This document shows positions 37,609 to 46,318 of a stretch of DNA of 64,000 nt, one piece after another. The DNA is taken from positions 42,003 to 106,002 of the forward strand of contig NZ_JAULSC010000015.1 in the NCBI RefSeq assembly GCF_030518195.1, given 5' to 3'. Position 1 is the first letter of the stretch. The number at the start of each line of letters is the position of its first letter. The notes beneath the pieces are model-generated. The model was not told the origin of the DNA, searched no databases, and saw only the letters and a list, made by a program, of their open reading frames with translations. This DNA comes from Nocardioides cremeus. Lineage in GTDB: Bacteria > Actinomycetota > Actinomycetes > Propionibacteriales > Nocardioidaceae. A program made the translations under genes and the position numbers.

Positions 37609-39684
37609 TCAGCCCAGGTCGCCGACCAGCGCAGTCGCGCGCAGCATCTCGGTCGGCACCCCGAAGGCGTCGACGAAGTCGTCGGCCAGCGGGCGGATCT
37701 TGCGGCACAGCGACGCCACCTCGCGGCTGATCGCCTTGGAGCGCTGCACCGAGAGCCGGCCGTGCTCCATGAACCAGGCCCGGTCGGCCTCGATCACCGA
37801 CAGCGCATAGAGGTCGCAGAGCAGGTTGAGGGCGACCTTCTGGTCGCCGTCGGGCAGCGCGCGGGTCCTGGCCACGAACGCCTCGAGCACCAGGCGCTCC
37901 ATGTGGGCGTCGGCGGCGCCGATGACGTGGTCCTGCACCCGGGAGAAGACGGCACCGGGGTGCATGCCCTGGTCGATGCCGCGCTTGAGCCGGCGCGCGA
38001 CCCCGCTGATCATGTGCTCCTCGCGGAAGCGCAGCATCGCCAGCTGGTAGTCGGGGTCGAGCAGCCCGGCCTCCTGGTCCCACTCGTCGCCGCCGGGCAG
38101 CAGGTCGCGCACCCGCTCCAGCAGCTGGTGCACCCGGGTCTTCTCCACCACGGTCTCCACGGCCAGGCCGGCCACGAACCGGGCCATGCCCAGCTGGTCC
38201 ATGTCCTCGAACTCGCTGGCGTAGTCGGTGAGCAGGCCCTTGGCCACCAGCTGCAGCAGCACGTGGTTGTCGCCCTCGAAGGTGGTGAAGACGTCGGTGT
38301 CGGCCTTGAGCGCGGTGAACCGGTTCTCGGCCAGGTAGCCCGCGCCACCGCACGCCTCGCGGCACTCCTGGATGGTGCGGGTGGCGTGCCAGGTGCCGAG
38401 CGCCTTGGTGCCGGCGGCGCGCGACTCGAGCTCGCGCCGGGTCTGCTCGTCGTCGACCCGGCCGGTCAGCACGTCGTGCAGCTGCCCGGTGAGCTCCTCC
38501 TGGGCGAAGTGCAGGGCATAAGTGCGCGCCAGCAGCGGCAGCAACCGGCGCTGGTGCATGCCGTAGTCGAGCAGCAGCTCCTCCTGCTCGTCGTCGCTGG
38601 CGTCGAACTGGCGGCGCTGCAGGGCGTACTTCACCGCGACCGTGAGCGCGACCTTGCTCGCGCTGATCCCGGCCGCGCCGACGCTGACCCGGCCGGTGAC
38701 CAGGGTGCCGAGCATCGTGAAGAAGCGCCGGTTGGGGTTCTCGATCGAGCTCTCGTAGACGCCGGCCGGGGTGACGTCGGCGAAACGGTTGAGCAGCGCC
38801 TCGCGCGGCACCCGCACGTGGTCGAACCACAGCCGGCCGTTGTCGACGCCGTTGAGACCCATCTTCAGCCCGTCGTCCTCGATGCGCACCCCGGGCGCCG
38901 GCTGCCCGGCGACGCGGATCGGCACCACGAAGGCGTGCACGCCCCGGCCCTCGCCGCCCACCTCGAGCTGGGCGAAGACGACGGCCACCTCGCCGTGCGC
39001 GGCGGCGTTGCCGATGTAGTCCTTGCCGGCGTCCTCGGTCGTGGTGGTGATGACGAACTCGCCGGTCTCGACGTCGTACGTCGCGACGGTGCCGATCGCC
39101 TGCACGTTGGAGCCGTGCGCGGTCTCGGTCATCGCGAAGCAGCCCAGCAGCTCGCCGGTGATCACCCGCGGCAGGTACTCGTCGTGGTGGCGCCGGGTGC
39201 CGAGCTGCTGGATCGCGCCGCCGAAGAGCCCGAACTGCACGCCCACCTTGACCAGCACCGACAGGTCGCCGAAGGCCAGGGTCTCGAAGGCGGCGACCGA
39301 GGCGCCCGGGTCGCCGCCGCCGCCGTGCTCGACGGGGAAGCCCATGCCGGTCTGCCCGGTCGCGGCCATCTCGACGACGAGGTCCCGGACCCGGTCGCGG
39401 TAGTCGTCGCGGCTCATCGTCTCGGCGTCGGTGAGGATGTCGGCGTGCTCGACCAGGTTGCGGCGCACCAGCCCGCGCACCTCGGCGTAGCGGCCGTCGA
39501 GCAGCCGCTGCAGGGCGGGCACGTCGACCTCGGGCTGCACGTAGCCGTCGGCACGGGACTCAGTGCCCTCCGCACCCTCCGTCGACCCGCCGCCCTCGAC
39601 GGCCGGGTCGGGCTCGGTGCTGGGCGGGGCCGGGACCTCCTGGGTCTCGGCGGGCGGGACGGGCGCAGGTGTCTCGGTCGACAT
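37609..39684 (-). CDS. Acyl-CoA oxidase/dehydrogenase family protein
   Basis: A 691-residue flavoenzyme for the first step of fatty-acid beta-oxidation. A Pro/Glu-rich N-terminal tail of about 45 residues precedes the acyl-CoA dehydrogenase domains: FAD contact LGCFAMTETAHGSNVQAIGT (about 184-203), RIEDDGLKMGLNGVDN (about 268-283) and the oxidase-type catalytic Glu region TTFEGDNHVLLQLVAKG (about 439-455). The last 150 residues match the acyl-CoA oxidase C-terminal domain. Oxidase or dehydrogenase activity cannot be told from sequence alone. Single gene, ending at the palindrome cluster. Confidence 0.88.
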   Translation of the reverse strand: MSTETPAPVPPAETQEVPAPPSTEPDPAVEGGGSTEGAEGTESRADGYVQPEVDVPALQRLLDGRYAEVRGLVRRNLVEHADILTDAETMSRDDYRDRVRDLVVEMAATGQTGMGFPVEHGGGGDPGASVAAFETLAFGDLSVLVKVGVQFGLFGGAIQQLGTRRHHDEYLPRVITGELLGCFAMTETAHGSNVQAIGTVATYDVETGEFVITTTTEDAGKDYIGNAAAHGEVAVVFAQLEVGGEGRGVHAFVVPIRVAGQPAPGVRIEDDGLKMGLNGVDNGRLWFDHVRVPREALLNRFADVTPAGVYESSIENPNRRFFTMLGTLVTGRVSVGAAGISASKVALTVAVKYALQRRQFDASDDEQEELLLDYGMHQRRLLPLLARTYALHFAQEELTGQLHDVLTGRVDDEQTRRELESRAAGTKALGTWHATRTIQECREACGGAGYLAENRFTALKADTDVFTTFEGDNHVLLQLVAKGLLTDYASEFEDMDQLGMARFVAGLAVETVVEKTRVHQLLERVRDLLPGGDEWDQEAGLLDPDYQLAMLRFREEHMISGVARRLKRGIDQGMHPGAVFSRVQDHVIGAADAHMERLVLEAFVARTRALPDGDQKVALNLLCDLYALSVIEADRAWFMEHGRLSVQRSKAISREVASLCRKIRPLADDFVDAFGVPTEMLRATALVGDLG

Positions 39685-39729
39685 GGGCCCACGCTACTGG
39701 GCCGGCAGGGGTGAGCGGGCCAGAGCTGG

Positions 39730-40776
39730 TCAGTCCTTGGAGACGGGGATCTTCGACGTCGTGGTCGTGGGGTGCGAGGCCAGCCCGCCGTGGTCGAACT
39801 TCTGGCCGGTGGCCAGGCCGCCGACGTAGAAGGCGACGAGCGCGATCATGATGCCGGCCAGGTCGTCGGCGACGTAGTGCCAGCCGAAGTAGAGCGTGGC
39901 CACCACCGTGACGCCGAAGTTGACCCAGAAGACGATCTTGAGCACCTTCGAGCGCAGCGTGTACTGCACCAGCAGCGCCACCAGCAGCGTGATCGCGGTG
40001 TGCAGGCTCGCGAACCCGGCGACCGACTGCACCTGGCCGGTCAGCCCGCCGAGGATGACGCCCTGCCGCGAGGCGACCAGCGAGTCCATCAGGTCGTTGG
40101 TGGGCGTCTGCGCCAGGTCGGCGTAGAGCGAGACGTACTCCAGGCCGGGGCCGAGCGTCGGCAGCGCGTAGTAGGACATGGTGCCCAGGGCCCAGGCGAT
40201 GCACTGGGAGGTGACGAACCAGTAGCCGTAGGACATGTTGCGCGACCACACCAGCCAGGCGGTCAGCGCCAGCGGCACCAGCGGCAGGAACCACAGGTAG
40301 ATGTAGGACAGCAGGTAGGCCACCACGTCGGTGCCCAGCAGGCCGTGCAGCACGATCGCCGGGTCGTTGCCGAAGAACAGCGCCCGGTCGAGCAGGTGCA
40401 GCTCGCGGTCGTACTTCGTCTCGATCATGAACGGCAGGAACGACTTGAGGTTCCGGTAGCAGACGTAGGTGACGTAGAAGCTGACGATGCCCAGCACCAC
40501 CAGCGTGAGCCGCTCGCGGTTCCAGTGGGTGCGCAGCCGCTCGCGAGCCACCCGCACCATCGCCCCGGGGTGGCCCTTGCCGAACCACAGCGAGCGCGGC
40601 AGCAGGTCGAGCAGCAGCGCCCCGGTCAGCAGCAGCGGCAGCCGCAGCCACGACGGGCCCAGGAAGCTGCCCTCGGGGTCGACCAGCCGCTTGTCGAGGA
40701 CCAGGGCGGTGATGATGGCCCACAGGCCCATGACGAGGGCAGTGCCCACGAGGAGGGCATAGGCGCGGCGGTACAC
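39730..40776 (-). CDS. PAP2-superfamily membrane phosphatase/transferase (PAP2_3, IPC-synthase-like)
   Basis: A 348-residue polytopic protein with about eight hydrophobic spans. Two active-site motifs are visible: SLHT in AGFASLHTAITLL (about 259-271) and HYVADDLAG in GWHYVADDLAGI (about 302-313), matching the C2 and C3 phosphatase motifs of the AUR1/inositol phosphorylceramide synthase-like PAP2_3 group; motif C1 is weak. It may dephosphorylate or transfer a lipid head group. GTG start at 40774-40776, 26 bases upstream of the ABC ATPase stop and in the same direction. Confidence 0.8.
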   Translation of the reverse strand: MYRRAYALLVGTALVMGLWAIITALVLDKRLVDPEGSFLGPSWLRLPLLLTGALLLDLLPRSLWFGKGHPGAMVRVARERLRTHWNRERLTLVVLGIVSFYVTYVCYRNLKSFLPFMIETKYDRELHLLDRALFFGNDPAIVLHGLLGTDVVAYLLSYIYLWFLPLVPLALTAWLVWSRNMSYGYWFVTSQCIAWALGTMSYYALPTLGPGLEYVSLYADLAQTPTNDLMDSLVASRQGVILGGLTGQVQSVAGFASLHTAITLLVALLVQYTLRSKVLKIVFWVNFGVTVVATLYFGWHYVADDLAGIMIALVAFYVGGLATGQKFDHGGLASHPTTTTSKIPVSKD

Positions 40777-40801
40777 GGGGTCGGAGTCTAGTGAACGGTG
40801 C

Positions 40802-41836
40802 TCAGGACCCGCCCGGCGCGCCCGAGGGCTCGTCGGGAAGCTCGGCGGGGAGCACCGCCATGCGGGTCGCGTCGACCCGCAGCCGCACCCGGTCGCCGGG
40901 GCCCAGGCGCCGGTCGAGGCCGGCCACCGCGTCGCACTCCCCCACGTCGTCGACGTCGACCACGAGCCGCTGCAGCTCGGGGGTGGCTCGCAGCGAGCGC
41001 ACCGTCGCGCCGAGCGGGCCGTCGTCGGCCACCTGCAGCGCCGAGCGGCGTACGGCGACCGCGACGGCGCGCTGCTCCTCGCGGGTGCGCTGGTCGGCGG
41101 CCGCCAGCACCCGCCGCGCGGGCGCGCCCTCGAGCACCCTGGCGTAGCCCAGGAACAGCGCCGTGGCGGTGTCGACCGGTGCCCGCCAGACATCCTCGAT
41201 GCCGCCCTCCTGGACCAGGTGGCCCGCGCGCATCACCGCGAGCCGGTCGGCGACGGTGAAGGCCTCGTCGTGGTCGTGGGTGACCATCAGCGCGGTGGTG
41301 CCGGCGCGGCGCAGGATGTCGCGCAGGTCGCCGGCCAGCCGCTCGCGCAGCCCCGCGTCGAGGGCCGAGAGGGGTTCGTCGAGCAGCAGCAGCCGGGGCT
41401 GCACGGCCAGCGCGCGGGCCAGGGCGACCCGCTGCCGCTCGCCGCCGGAGAGGGTCGCGGGGAGCCGGTCGGCGTACCCCTCGAGCCCGACGAGCTCGAG
41501 CAGCTCCTCGACGCGCTGGGCGGCGCCGGGGGTGCGGCGCAGGCGCAGCGCGTAACCGACGTTGCGACCGACGCTGAGGTGGCCGAAGAGCTGGCCGTCC
41601 TGGAACATCAGCGCGAAGCCGCGCTTGTGGGTCGGCACCCGGGCCAGATCCTCGCCGTCCCAGCGGATCGACCCGCCGCTCGGCTCGAGCCCGGCGACCG
41701 CGCGCAGCAGGGTCGACTTGCCGCAGCCCGAGGGGCCGAGCACCGCCAGCACCTGCCCGTCGGGCAGGTCGAGGGAGACGCCGCGCACCGCGGCCACCCC
41801 GTCGTAGGAGACGTCGACGTCGGTCAGGGACAGCAT
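40802..41836 (-). CDS. ABC transporter ATP-binding protein of the thiamine uptake system
   Basis: A 344-residue ATPase of the ThiQ/FbpC type: Walker A GPSGCGKST (about 33-41), Q-loop FQDGQLFGHLS, signature LSGGERQRVALARAL (about 131-145), Walker B LLLLDEPLSALDA, H-loop VTHDHDEA, and a C-terminal TOBE-like domain (about 260-340). Its ATG overlaps the permease stop by one base (TGATG), so it is translationally coupled and lies under the upstream TPP riboswitch. Confidence 0.9.
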   Translation of the reverse strand: MLSLTDVDVSYDGVAAVRGVSLDLPDGQVLAVLGPSGCGKSTLLRAVAGLEPSGGSIRWDGEDLARVPTHKRGFALMFQDGQLFGHLSVGRNVGYALRLRRTPGAAQRVEELLELVGLEGYADRLPATLSGGERQRVALARALAVQPRLLLLDEPLSALDAGLRERLAGDLRDILRRAGTTALMVTHDHDEAFTVADRLAVMRAGHLVQEGGIEDVWRAPVDTATALFLGYARVLEGAPARRVLAAADQRTREEQRAVAVAVRRSALQVADDGPLGATVRSLRATPELQRLVVDVDDVGECDAVAGLDRRLGPGDRVRLRVDATRMAVLPAELPDEPSGAPGGS

Positions 41837-43494
41837 CAGAAGGCTCCTAGGGAGGGCACGCGCAGCCGTTCGACGGCAAGCACGACGACCGCGGTGGTGG
41901 CGGCCAATACCACCGAGGCGGCCAGGGCGGTGCCGTAGCTGAGCTCGCCGGGGCGGCCGATCAGCCGGAAGATCAGCACCGGCAGCGTGGGGTCGGAGGG
42001 GCGGGCCAGGAACGAGGTGGCGCCGAACTCGCCCAGCGAGATCGCGAACGCGAAGCCCGAGGCGGCCAGCAGCGGCCGCCACACCACCGGCAGGTCGGCG
42101 GTGGCCATGGCGCGCAGCGGGCCGGCGCCCAGGGACGCCGCCGCCTGGCGCTGGCGGTCGTCGACGCCGGCGAGCACGGGCACCAGGGTGCGCACCACCA
42201 GCGGCATCGCCACCAGCGCCTGGGCCAGCGGCACCAGCACCGGCGACTCGCGCAGGTCGAGCGGCGGGGAGTCGAGGGTGATGAAGAAGCCGAAGCCCAG
42301 GGTCACCGCCGAGACGCCCAGCGGCAGCATGAAGAGCCCGTCGAGCACCGAGCGCACCCGGCGCTCGGAGCGGCTGCGCGAGCGGCGGGTCAGCACCACG
42401 GCGATCAGGCCGCCGAGCAGCAGCGCCATCCAGGTGGCGTCGACGGCGGTGCGCAGCGAGGTGACCAGGGCCCCGGTGACCGGCACCGGGAGCGCCTGCA
42501 GCTCCGCGCCGCCACCCAGTGCGCGGTAGTAGGCCAGCGACCACGCGCCGTCGACTCGCAACGAGCCGACGACCAGGGTGACCACGGGGGCCGCGACCAG
42601 CACCAGCAGCAGCGCCGTCGCCACCAGCTGGGGTACGTCGCTGCGCCGGGGCCGGTGCGGCCGGGCGGTGCTGCGCGCCAGGGTCGGGTCGGGCACGGCC
42701 CGCAGCCGCCCGGCGAGGACCAGCAGCGCCACCACCGCGACGAGCTGCAGCACCGACAGCGCCGCGGCGGCCTGCAGGTCGAGCAGCTCGGTGGTGAGCA
42801 GGTAGATCTCGGTCTCCACCGAGGAGTAGCGCAGCCCGCCGAGGGTGAGCACGATGCCGAAGGCGGTGGCGCAGAAGAGGAAGACCACGCTGGCCGAGGA
42901 GACCACCGCCGGGCGCAGCATCGGCCAGGTCACGGTGCGGAAGACCTGGGCCGGCGAGGCGCCGAGCGCGGCCGCGGCCTCCCCGGGCCGGGCGTCGAGC
43001 CCCTCCCAGGCGGCGCCGACGCCGCGGATCACCACGGCGACGTTGAAGAAGACCAGGCCCATGACGATCCCGACGGCGGTGCCGTCGAGGTCGACCCGGC
43101 CGCCGGTGAGGGCCACCACCGGGCCGGACTCGCCCAGCAGCTGGCGGAAGGCGACGCCGACCACCACGGTCGGCAGCACGAACGGCACCAGCAGCGCGGC
43201 CCGCACCGCCCCGCGACCGGGCCAGCGCAGCCGGTGCAGGGCGTAGGCCGCGGGCAGCCCGAGCAGCACCGCGAGCACGGTGGCCACCGCGGAGGACCAG
43301 AGCGTGAACCACAGCACCCGCCCGGTGCGCGCCCGGGTCAGCACCTCCAGCACCCCGGCGACGTCGAGGTCGCCGTCGGTGACGAAGCCGCGCGCGACCA
43401 TGCCGGTCACGGGCAGCACGAAGAACACCCCGAGCACCGCCAGCGGCAGCCCGGCCAACGCGACCAGGCCGAGCAGGCGGCGCGGGGTGGTCAT
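41836..43494 (-). CDS. Fused two-domain ABC permease (ThiP-type)
   Basis: A 552-residue permease with two BPD_transp_1 halves (about 1-265 and 290-552), around twelve spans in all. Each half has an ATPase-contact loop: EAAAALGASPAQVFRTVTWP (about 176-195) and QAAASLGAGPLRAMATADLP (about 444-463). The layout is that of thiamine and ferric-iron transporters; the upstream TPP riboswitch selects thiamine. It overlaps both neighbours by one base. Confidence 0.9.
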   Translation of the reverse strand: MTTPRRLLGLVALAGLPLAVLGVFFVLPVTGMVARGFVTDGDLDVAGVLEVLTRARTGRVLWFTLWSSAVATVLAVLLGLPAAYALHRLRWPGRGAVRAALLVPFVLPTVVVGVAFRQLLGESGPVVALTGGRVDLDGTAVGIVMGLVFFNVAVVIRGVGAAWEGLDARPGEAAAALGASPAQVFRTVTWPMLRPAVVSSASVVFLFCATAFGIVLTLGGLRYSSVETEIYLLTTELLDLQAAAALSVLQLVAVVALLVLAGRLRAVPDPTLARSTARPHRPRRSDVPQLVATALLLVLVAAPVVTLVVGSLRVDGAWSLAYYRALGGGAELQALPVPVTGALVTSLRTAVDATWMALLLGGLIAVVLTRRSRSRSERRVRSVLDGLFMLPLGVSAVTLGFGFFITLDSPPLDLRESPVLVPLAQALVAMPLVVRTLVPVLAGVDDRQRQAAASLGAGPLRAMATADLPVVWRPLLAASGFAFAISLGEFGATSFLARPSDPTLPVLIFRLIGRPGELSYGTALAASVVLAATTAVVVLAVERLRVPSLGAF

Positions 43495-44588
43495 CAGCGG
43501 CTGACCGGCTCGTTCCACTCCTGCAGCCACTCGTCGCGGTTCGCGTCGATCTCGTCGGGGTCCACCGACCACGGGTCGGAGGGACGCTCGGTGAGGTCGG
43601 CCCACTCCGCGGGCAGCTCGGTGCCCTCGACGGCCGGGTAGACGTACATCGACGAGGGCAGCGCCTCCTGCACCTCGGGCGAGACCAGCCACTCGACGAC
43701 CGCCCGGGCGCCCTCGGGGTTGTCGGCGCCGCGCAGCACGCCGGCGTACTCGACCTGCTCGTAGCAGGTGTCGAGCAGCGCGCGGGTGGTCGTGCCGCCC
43801 TCGCCGTCGACGGTGAAGGCCGGCGAGGAGTCGTAGGAGGTCACGACCGGCCGGTCGCCCTTGCCGCCGCCCTGGGTGAAGTCGACCTGGTAGGCGTCCT
43901 CCCAGCCCTTGACGACCTTCGTGTCGTTGTCGAGCAGGTCCTCCCAGTAGCCCTGCCACTCGTCGCCGTACGCCGCGATCGTGGTCAGCAGGAACGCGAA
44001 GCCGGGCGAGCTGGTGGTGGCGCCCGGGGTGACGAAGAGGCCCTCGTAGGCCGGGTCGGTGAGGTCGTCGAGGGTCTCGGGCGCCTCGAGGTCGCGCTCG
44101 GCGAACCAGGTGGTGTCGACGTTGACGCACACGTTGCCGGTGTCGACGGCGACCAGGGCGCCCTCGTCGTCGCCGGGCAGCGCGTTCTCCTCGACCCCGG
44201 CGGGGGCGTCGATGTCGACCGGCTCGAAGACGTCGGCCTCGAGCGCGCGGGAGCCGAAGGTGTTGTCGACACCGAAGGCGACGTCGCCGATCGGGCTGTC
44301 GGTGTTGAGCACGAGCTGGCTGGTCAGCGCGCCCGCGTCGCCGCCGGCGCGCTGCTCGAGGTCGTAGCCGCTCTCGCGCTCGAAGCCCTTCACGAGCTTC
44401 TCGGGCAGGAAGAAGCTGTCGTGGGTGACGAGCACGACCGTGCCGCCGGCCTCGCCGCCGCCCTCGGCGGGGTCGGAGGCCGACTCGTCGTCGCCCGTGC
44501 CGACCAGCGAGCAGCCGCTCACGGCCAGCGCCAGGACGGCGACCACCGCGGTCCTCGTCGGGTGGATGTGCATGCGCATGCGTCGCAT
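43494..44588 (-). CDS. Thiamine ABC transporter substrate-binding lipoprotein (TbpA-type)
   Basis: A 364-residue lipoprotein with a basic N-terminus and lipobox AVSGC near residue 26, then an acidic linker and a type II periplasmic-binding fold (VLVTHDSFFLPEKLVKGFE, about 51-69; FGVDNTFGSRAL; YGDEWQGYWEDLL). It binds thiamine or its phosphates. The first of three in-frame ATGs (44586-44588) has GGGAG five bases upstream, and that Shine-Dalgarno lies in the last strand of the riboswitch. Confidence 0.9.
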   Translation of the reverse strand: MRRMRMHIHPTRTAVVAVLALAVSGCSLVGTGDDESASDPAEGGGEAGGTVVLVTHDSFFLPEKLVKGFERESGYDLEQRAGGDAGALTSQLVLNTDSPIGDVAFGVDNTFGSRALEADVFEPVDIDAPAGVEENALPGDDEGALVAVDTGNVCVNVDTTWFAERDLEAPETLDDLTDPAYEGLFVTPGATTSSPGFAFLLTTIAAYGDEWQGYWEDLLDNDTKVVKGWEDAYQVDFTQGGGKGDRPVVTSYDSSPAFTVDGEGGTTTRALLDTCYEQVEYAGVLRGADNPEGARAVVEWLVSPEVQEALPSSMYVYPAVEGTELPAEWADLTERPSDPWSVDPDEIDANRDEWLQEWNEPVSR

Positions 44589-44592
44589 CTGG

Positions 44593-44690
44593 ACTCCCTT
44601 CGCCGGTCTTAACCGGAGCAGGTTCGGAGGGTCTGCGGCGTGTCCGCACTCTCAGCACCACCCCGGCCGGGCCGGGCGGGTGCTCCCCTG
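44593..44690 (-). promoter_or_regulatory. TPP riboswitch (THI element)
   Basis: On the minus strand the RNA has the two conserved TPP contacts: GTGCTGAGAGTGCGG (around 44644-44658) and CCTGCTCCGGTTAAGACC (about 44605-44622), followed by CGGCGAAGGGAG. This matches the THI-box layout, with CTGCTC in place of the usual CTGATC. The final GGGAG is the Shine-Dalgarno of the binding-protein gene, so thiamine pyrophosphate binding should hide it and turn the transporter off. Confidence 0.93.
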
Positions 44691-44785
44691 TCTGTCGTGG
44701 TCGAGGGTATCCGGCGGGGTCGAGGGCTGACCTGCCCGGTCGGCTCCGCCCGCCCGGGTGGCCGGGCGCATGGTGGGATGGCGGC

Positions 44786-45715
44786 ATGCCGAGCCTGCGC
44801 CACGACCTGCTGGCCCTCGTCGTGCCGCGCCTGCGCGGCGCCGGCGCGGTGACCGACCCCGCCGCCGAGCGCGCCTCGGTCGAGTCCTGCCACGCCGGCC
44901 TCGACCGGCGGCTGCCGACCCGGACGGTCCCGGCCTTCGGGCTGCGCTACGAGCACGAGGTCGACGACTCCGCGGGCTTCCCTGTGCACGTGCTGACCCG
45001 GCGCGGCACCTCCCCGGCCCGCACCCTGGTCTGGCTGCACGGGGGCGGGTTCGTCTCGCCGCTCGACCCCGTGCACGTCCGGTACGCCGCCCGCCTGGCC
45101 GACGCGCTCGGCGTACGCGTGCTGCTGCCGGACTACCCGCTGGCCCCCGAGCACACCTGGCGCGACTCCCTCGAGCCGCTCGTCGAGCTGGCGACGAGGT
45201 GGGCCAACGGGCCGGGGCTCGGCGGGCTGCTGCTCGGCGGCGACTCGGCCGGCGGCGGGCTCGCCCTGGCGCTCGCGCAGGCGCTGCGCGAGCGTGGCCA
45301 GGTGCGCCCCGAGCGGCTGCTGCTCGTCTCGCCATGGGTCGACCTGACCACCTCGAGCCCGGCCACGGCGTGGTTCGACCGGCGCGACCCGTGGCTGCAC
45401 AGCTCGTCGCTGCGGCTCTACGCGCGGTGGTGGGCCGGACTGCCCGACGACGCCCCCGACGACCACCCGGACCTGGCCCGCACCGAGGTCTCCCCCGCGC
45501 TAGGGGACCTGGGCGACCTGCCGCCGACGTTGATGCTGTGCGGCACCCGCGACCTGCTGGTGCCGGCCTGTCGGCGGCTCGCCACCCGCGCCGCGGAGGC
45601 CGGGTGGGACCTGACCTACGTCGAGGAGCCCGGCGCCATCCACGTCTACCCGCTGCTGCCGGGCATCCCCGAGGCTGCCCGCGCCTGGACCACGACCCTG
45701 GAGCACCTGCGATGA
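44786..45715 (+). CDS. HSL-family alpha/beta hydrolase (esterase/lipase)
   Basis: A 309-residue hydrolase of the hormone-sensitive lipase group: oxyanion motif HGGGF (about 91-95), nucleophile elbow GDSAGGG (about 152-158), acid in CGTRDLLVPA (about 253-262) and catalytic His in PGAIHVYPLLP (about 282-292). Probably cleaves short-chain carboxyl esters. It shares four bases with the next GNAT gene. Confidence 0.88.
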   Translation: MPSLRHDLLALVVPRLRGAGAVTDPAAERASVESCHAGLDRRLPTRTVPAFGLRYEHEVDDSAGFPVHVLTRRGTSPARTLVWLHGGGFVSPLDPVHVRYAARLADALGVRVLLPDYPLAPEHTWRDSLEPLVELATRWANGPGLGGLLLGGDSAGGGLALALAQALRERGQVRPERLLLVSPWVDLTTSSPATAWFDRRDPWLHSSSLRLYARWWAGLPDDAPDDHPDLARTEVSPALGDLGDLPPTLMLCGTRDLLVPACRRLATRAAEAGWDLTYVEEPGAIHVYPLLPGIPEAARAWTTTLEHLR

Positions 45716-46152
45716 CCTTCGCCATCAGCGCCCAGCCCTTCGCCGCCCTCGACGCGCTGGCGGCGTACGACGTGTGGCGGCTGCGCCAGCAGGTCTTCGT
45801 GGTCGAGCAGGAGTGCGCCTACCCCGACCTCGACGGCCGCGACCCCGAGCCCGGCACCCGCCACGTGCTGCTCACCGACGACGGCGAGCTGGTCGGCTAC
45901 GCGCGGGTGCTCGACGACGCCACGACCTGGCGGATCGGGCGGGTGCTGCTGGCCCCCGCTGCCCGCGGCCGCGGTCTCGCCGACCAGCTGGTGCGCACCG
46001 CCCTCGACGTCTGTCCCGACCGTGACGTCGTGCTCGACGCCCAGTCGCCGCTCACCGGCTGGTACGCCACCTTCGGCTTCACCCCCGACGGCGCGGAGTT
46101 CCTCGAGGACGGCATCCCGCACGTGCCGATGCGCCTCCACCACGGCGCGTAG
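45712..46152 (+). CDS. ElaA-type GNAT acetyltransferase
   Basis: A 146-residue single-domain GNAT: VWRLRQQVFVVEQECAYPDL (about 21-40) is the ElaA-like opening, and the acetyl-CoA loop is LAPAARGRGLADQLV (about 78-92). The C-terminus has WYATFGFTPDG. Translationally coupled to the esterase by the ATGA overlap. Substrate unknown. Confidence 0.82.
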   Translation: MTFAISAQPFAALDALAAYDVWRLRQQVFVVEQECAYPDLDGRDPEPGTRHVLLTDDGELVGYARVLDDATTWRIGRVLLAPAARGRGLADQLVRTALDVCPDRDVVLDAQSPLTGWYATFGFTPDGAEFLEDGIPHVPMRLHHGA

Positions 46153-46171
46153 CCCGCCGCCGGGGCACCGC

Positions 46172-46303
46172 CGTTGGTCGAGCAGCGAGGGCCGAAGGCT
46201 CGAGCGACGCCGAGACCCCGCAACCACCCGGCGTACGGCGACCGGGCACGTCGCCGGGTCTCGGCGACGCTCCTCGCTGGCGCTCGTCACTGCTCGACCA
46301 ACG
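46172..46303. repeat. GTTGGTCGAG-type intergenic hairpin repeat, copy C
   Basis: Left arm CGTTGGTCGAGCAGCGAGG onward from 46172; right arm ending CTGCTCGACCAACG at 46303. The loop carries AACCACCCGGCGTACGGC, as in copy A 28 kb away. It fills the gap between two convergent genes (GNAT and MBL hydrolase), so it may serve as a terminator here. Confidence 0.87.
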
Positions 46304-46318
46304 AGGCCGCTCGCTGGG

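Noticed and set aside
43494..44588. The binding protein at 43.5 kb as an iron-binding FbpA
   Set aside because: The upstream TPP riboswitch points to thiamine, and the paired Tyr motif seen in the 61.5 kb protein is missing.
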